Assembly (NCBI GenBank): GCA_016302185.1
Contig: JAEDOC010000045.1
Span: forward strand, 1-14,247
Reading direction: 5' to 3'
DNA from: Clostridium sp.
GTDB lineage: Bacteria; Bacillota; Clostridia; Lachnospirales; Lachnospiraceae
Length of the DNA: 14,247 bases
This document shows, piece after piece, positions 12,700 to 14,247 of the stretch. The position numbers were made by a program, and so were the translations under genes. Below the pieces are notes generated by a model. It did no database searches and was not told where the DNA came from. It was given only the letters and a program-made list of their open reading frames with translations. How positions within the stretch are numbered: the stretch's first letter is position 1; every line of letters starts with the position of its first letter.

Positions 12700-13479
12700 C
12701 CTGTCATTATCAAAAGCCTTCTTTTTCTTCTGCGCATAGCAGTCCAGAAGCTCATTTACCGTCATCTTCTCCCGCTCTTCTCCGGAAAGATCAAGCATAA
12801 TCTGTCCCTCATCCAGCATAATGGTCCGGCTGCCGGTGGACAGCGCCGAGGCCAGATTGTGGGTAATCATCATTGTGGTCAGATTGTTTTCCCGAACCAC
12901 GGTTTTGGTAATCTCCATCACCTGCTCTGCCGTTGCCGGATCCAGTGCCGCCGTATGCTCATCCAGCAAAAGGAGCTTCGGCATCACCAGCGTACACATG
13001 AGAAGTGTTACTACCTGCCTCTGACCACCGGAGAGCAGGCCCACCTTTGTCTTCATCCGGTTTTCCAGATCCATGTGATACTTTGCCAGCTCTTCCTGAA
13101 ACAGCTCTCTCTCCTGCTTTTTTATCGCACTGCGGAAGGGTTTTCTGTCTTTTCTTGTGTAAGCCAGCGCCAGATTCTCTTCAATGGTCAGATGGGGGGC
13201 CGTCCCCTTCATGGGATCCTGGAATACCCGGCCGATGACTCTGGCCCGGCGGTGTTCGGAAAGAAAGGTAATATCCCGCTGATCCAGATGGATCGTTCCC
13301 TCTTCCAGAAGATAATTGCCGCAGATGGCGTTAAACAGAGTGGATTTGCCGGCTCCATTAGAGCCCACGATGGTAACAAATTCTCCACGATCCAGATGCA
13401 GATCCAGATGGCGCAGCGCATGATGCTGATTCACCGTTCCTGCAGAAAATGTTTTTGTCACGTTTTTTAAATCAAGCAT
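12685..13479 (-). CDS. ABC transporter ATP-binding protein (TrpZ-like, partner of BPD_transp_2 permease)
   Basis: This is a 264-residue ATPase with Walker A GSNGAGKST at residues 39-47, Q-loop Gln87 in VFQDP, signature LSGGQ at 149-153, Walker B LLLLDE at 169-174, D-loop ALDP and switch His207 in MITHN. The compact, single-domain form with the KGTAPHLTIEENLALA segment is typical of ATPases that work with a BPD_transp_2 permease and an ABC_sub_bind (TrpX-like) lipoprotein. Start ATG 13479 has AAGGAGG 9 nt upstream and lies inside the 3' end of the permease gene (8-nt overlap), so the two are translationally coupled. It is the last gene of its operon, closed by the overlapping terminator. Tryptophan or another small organic solute is a reasonable substrate by family, but unproven here. 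Confidence 0.92.
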   Translation of the reverse strand: MLDLKNVTKTFSAGTVNQHHALRHLDLHLDRGEFVTIVGSNGAGKSTLFNAICGNYLLEEGTIHLDQRDITFLSEHRRARVIGRVFQDPMKGTAPHLTIEENLALAYTRKDRKPFRSAIKKQERELFQEELAKYHMDLENRMKTKVGLLSGGQRQVVTLLMCTLVMPKLLLLDEHTAALDPATAEQVMEITKTVVRENNLTTMMITHNLASALSTGSRTIMLDEGQIMLDLSGEEREKMTVNELLDCYAQKKKKAFDNDRALLI

Positions 13480-14247
13480 CCTGCTCTTCCTCCTTCCGCT
13501 CTGTCGCCTGAATTCTCTGCTTTTTCAGCTTCCGGACCGCCATCCGGGAACGAATGGCCGGAAGTGCCAGCGCCAGCGCCACGATACAGGCAGATACCAG
13601 CTTCAGCGCATAGGCCGGGAAAAAGCTGCTTTTGGTTGCGGCTGCAATGATATAGCGATAGATGACGGAACCGCCCATGGAAGACAGAAAACCAACTGTC
13701 ATTCCCCGTTTTCCCGCCAGTGCCTCACCGATAATGACGGAAGCCAGACCAACCACCAGCATACCGGAACCGGAATTGACATCGGCAAAGCCCTGATACT
13801 GGGCGATGAGGCCGCCGCTGACCGCCACCAGTGCATTGCTGAAGGCCAGAGCTACGATTTTCATGGCATCCACGTTGATGGAGGACGCACTGACCATTGC
13901 CTCGTTATCTCCGGTCGCCCTGATACATAGCCCTAAGTGCGTCCGGAAAAAGAGGGCAGCCAGCCCAAAGCAGACAAAAGCTGAGAAAACAGAAATCACG
14001 GTTTTTGCCGTTTCTTTCGAACAGCCAAAGCTTTCCTCTGCCGCTTTAAACAAGGTCTCCACTCCAATCAGAGAGACATTGGAGCTGCTTCCCAGCACCA
14101 TCAGATTAATGGTATAGAGAGCACTCATGGTCAGAATGCCTGCCAGAACTGCGTGAATCTCCAGTTTGGTCTGAAGAAGTCCTGTGATGCAACCGGCTGC
14201 TGCACCGGCCAATGCTGCCGCCAGAATTGCTGCCGCCGGATGTCCTG
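13472..14247 (-). CDS. ABC transporter permease, BPD_transp_2 family, partial (5' end beyond right edge)
   Basis: The frame is open to the right edge: 257 residues plus a stop are visible. A TTG at 14212 is not a real start, because the reading continues upstream as GHPAAAILAAALAG, in keeping with the family. The membrane protein has about six hydrophobic segments, with the recognisable stretches LQTKLEIHAVLAGILTMSALYTINLMVLG, GLCIRATGDNEAM, ISGGLIAQYQGFADVNSGSGMLVVGLASVIIGEAL-like (here VSGGLIAQYQGFADVNSG) and a basic cytosolic tail (KLKKQRIQATERKEEEQDA). Confidence 0.9.
   Translation of the reverse strand, partial: GHPAAAILAAALAGAAAGCITGLLQTKLEIHAVLAGILTMSALYTINLMVLGSSSNVSLIGVETLFKAAEESFGCSKETAKTVISVFSAFVCFGLAALFFRTHLGLCIRATGDNEAMVSASSINVDAMKIVALAFSNALVAVSGGLIAQYQGFADVNSGSGMLVVGLASVIIGEALAGKRGMTVGFLSSMGGSVIYRYIIAAATKSSFFPAYALKLVSACIVALALALPAIRSRMAVRKLKKQRIQATERKEEEQDA

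Noticed and set aside
13472..14212. TTG at 14212 as the start of the right-hand permease
   Set aside because: The frame stays open upstream to the window edge with family-typical sequence, so the gene is truncated by the window.

Overview
All supported genes in this 14.2 kb window lie on the minus strand. The content points to a spore-forming, anaerobic Clostridia member, most likely Lachnospiraceae, of roughly 50% GC by eye. The evidence is a SigK-type sporulation sigma factor, a FeoA-FeoA-FeoB ferrous iron operon with its small Cys-rich partner, a YtrA-type GntR regulator with an ABC exporter, and the paired radical-SAM/DUF4130 repair genes common in Firmicutes. The genus is inferred, not proven.

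Layout in transcription order (right to left). (1) 14247-12685: the end of an ABC uptake system, with a BPD_transp_2 permease (5' end outside the window) and an ATPase overlapping it by 8 nt. A terminator whose 5' arm lies inside the ATPase stop region closes it. (2) 12659-10534: a promoter, a cobalamin riboswitch with an intrinsic-terminator expression platform, then a lipoprotein form of the CbiK cobaltochelatase carrying extra N- and C-terminal domains, then a terminator. (3) 10489-7551: a strong promoter, two tandem feoA genes, feoB, and a 45-residue FeoB-associated Cys-rich membrane protein. AT-rich TTAGT/ACTAA dyads lie in the regulatory gaps. (4) 7523-6768: sigK with a TTG start, no pro-sequence and a SigK-like promoter, then a terminator. 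(5) 6691-5497: galE with its own promoter and a 22-bp perfect hairpin behind it. (6) 5479-3080: an SOS-type promoter flanked by two identical LexA-box cores, driving a radical SAM DNA repair-type protein and its DUF4130/TIGR03915-type partner. (7) 3024-1: a strong promoter overlapping a GntR operator, then the GntR regulator, an ABC ATPase and a large permease that runs off the left edge.

The units look independent: most have a recognisable promoter and several have terminators. The most interesting parts are two. The first is the SOS-box-flanked radical SAM operon, whose protein has a CxxxCxxC cluster motif, a helix-hairpin-helix and a C-terminal QMSLF motif resembling a beta sliding clamp-binding peptide. 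The second is the B12-riboswitch-controlled surface CbiK lipoprotein with an unassigned C-terminal beta-rich domain. No tRNA, rRNA, CRISPR array, insertion sequence or phage gene was seen.
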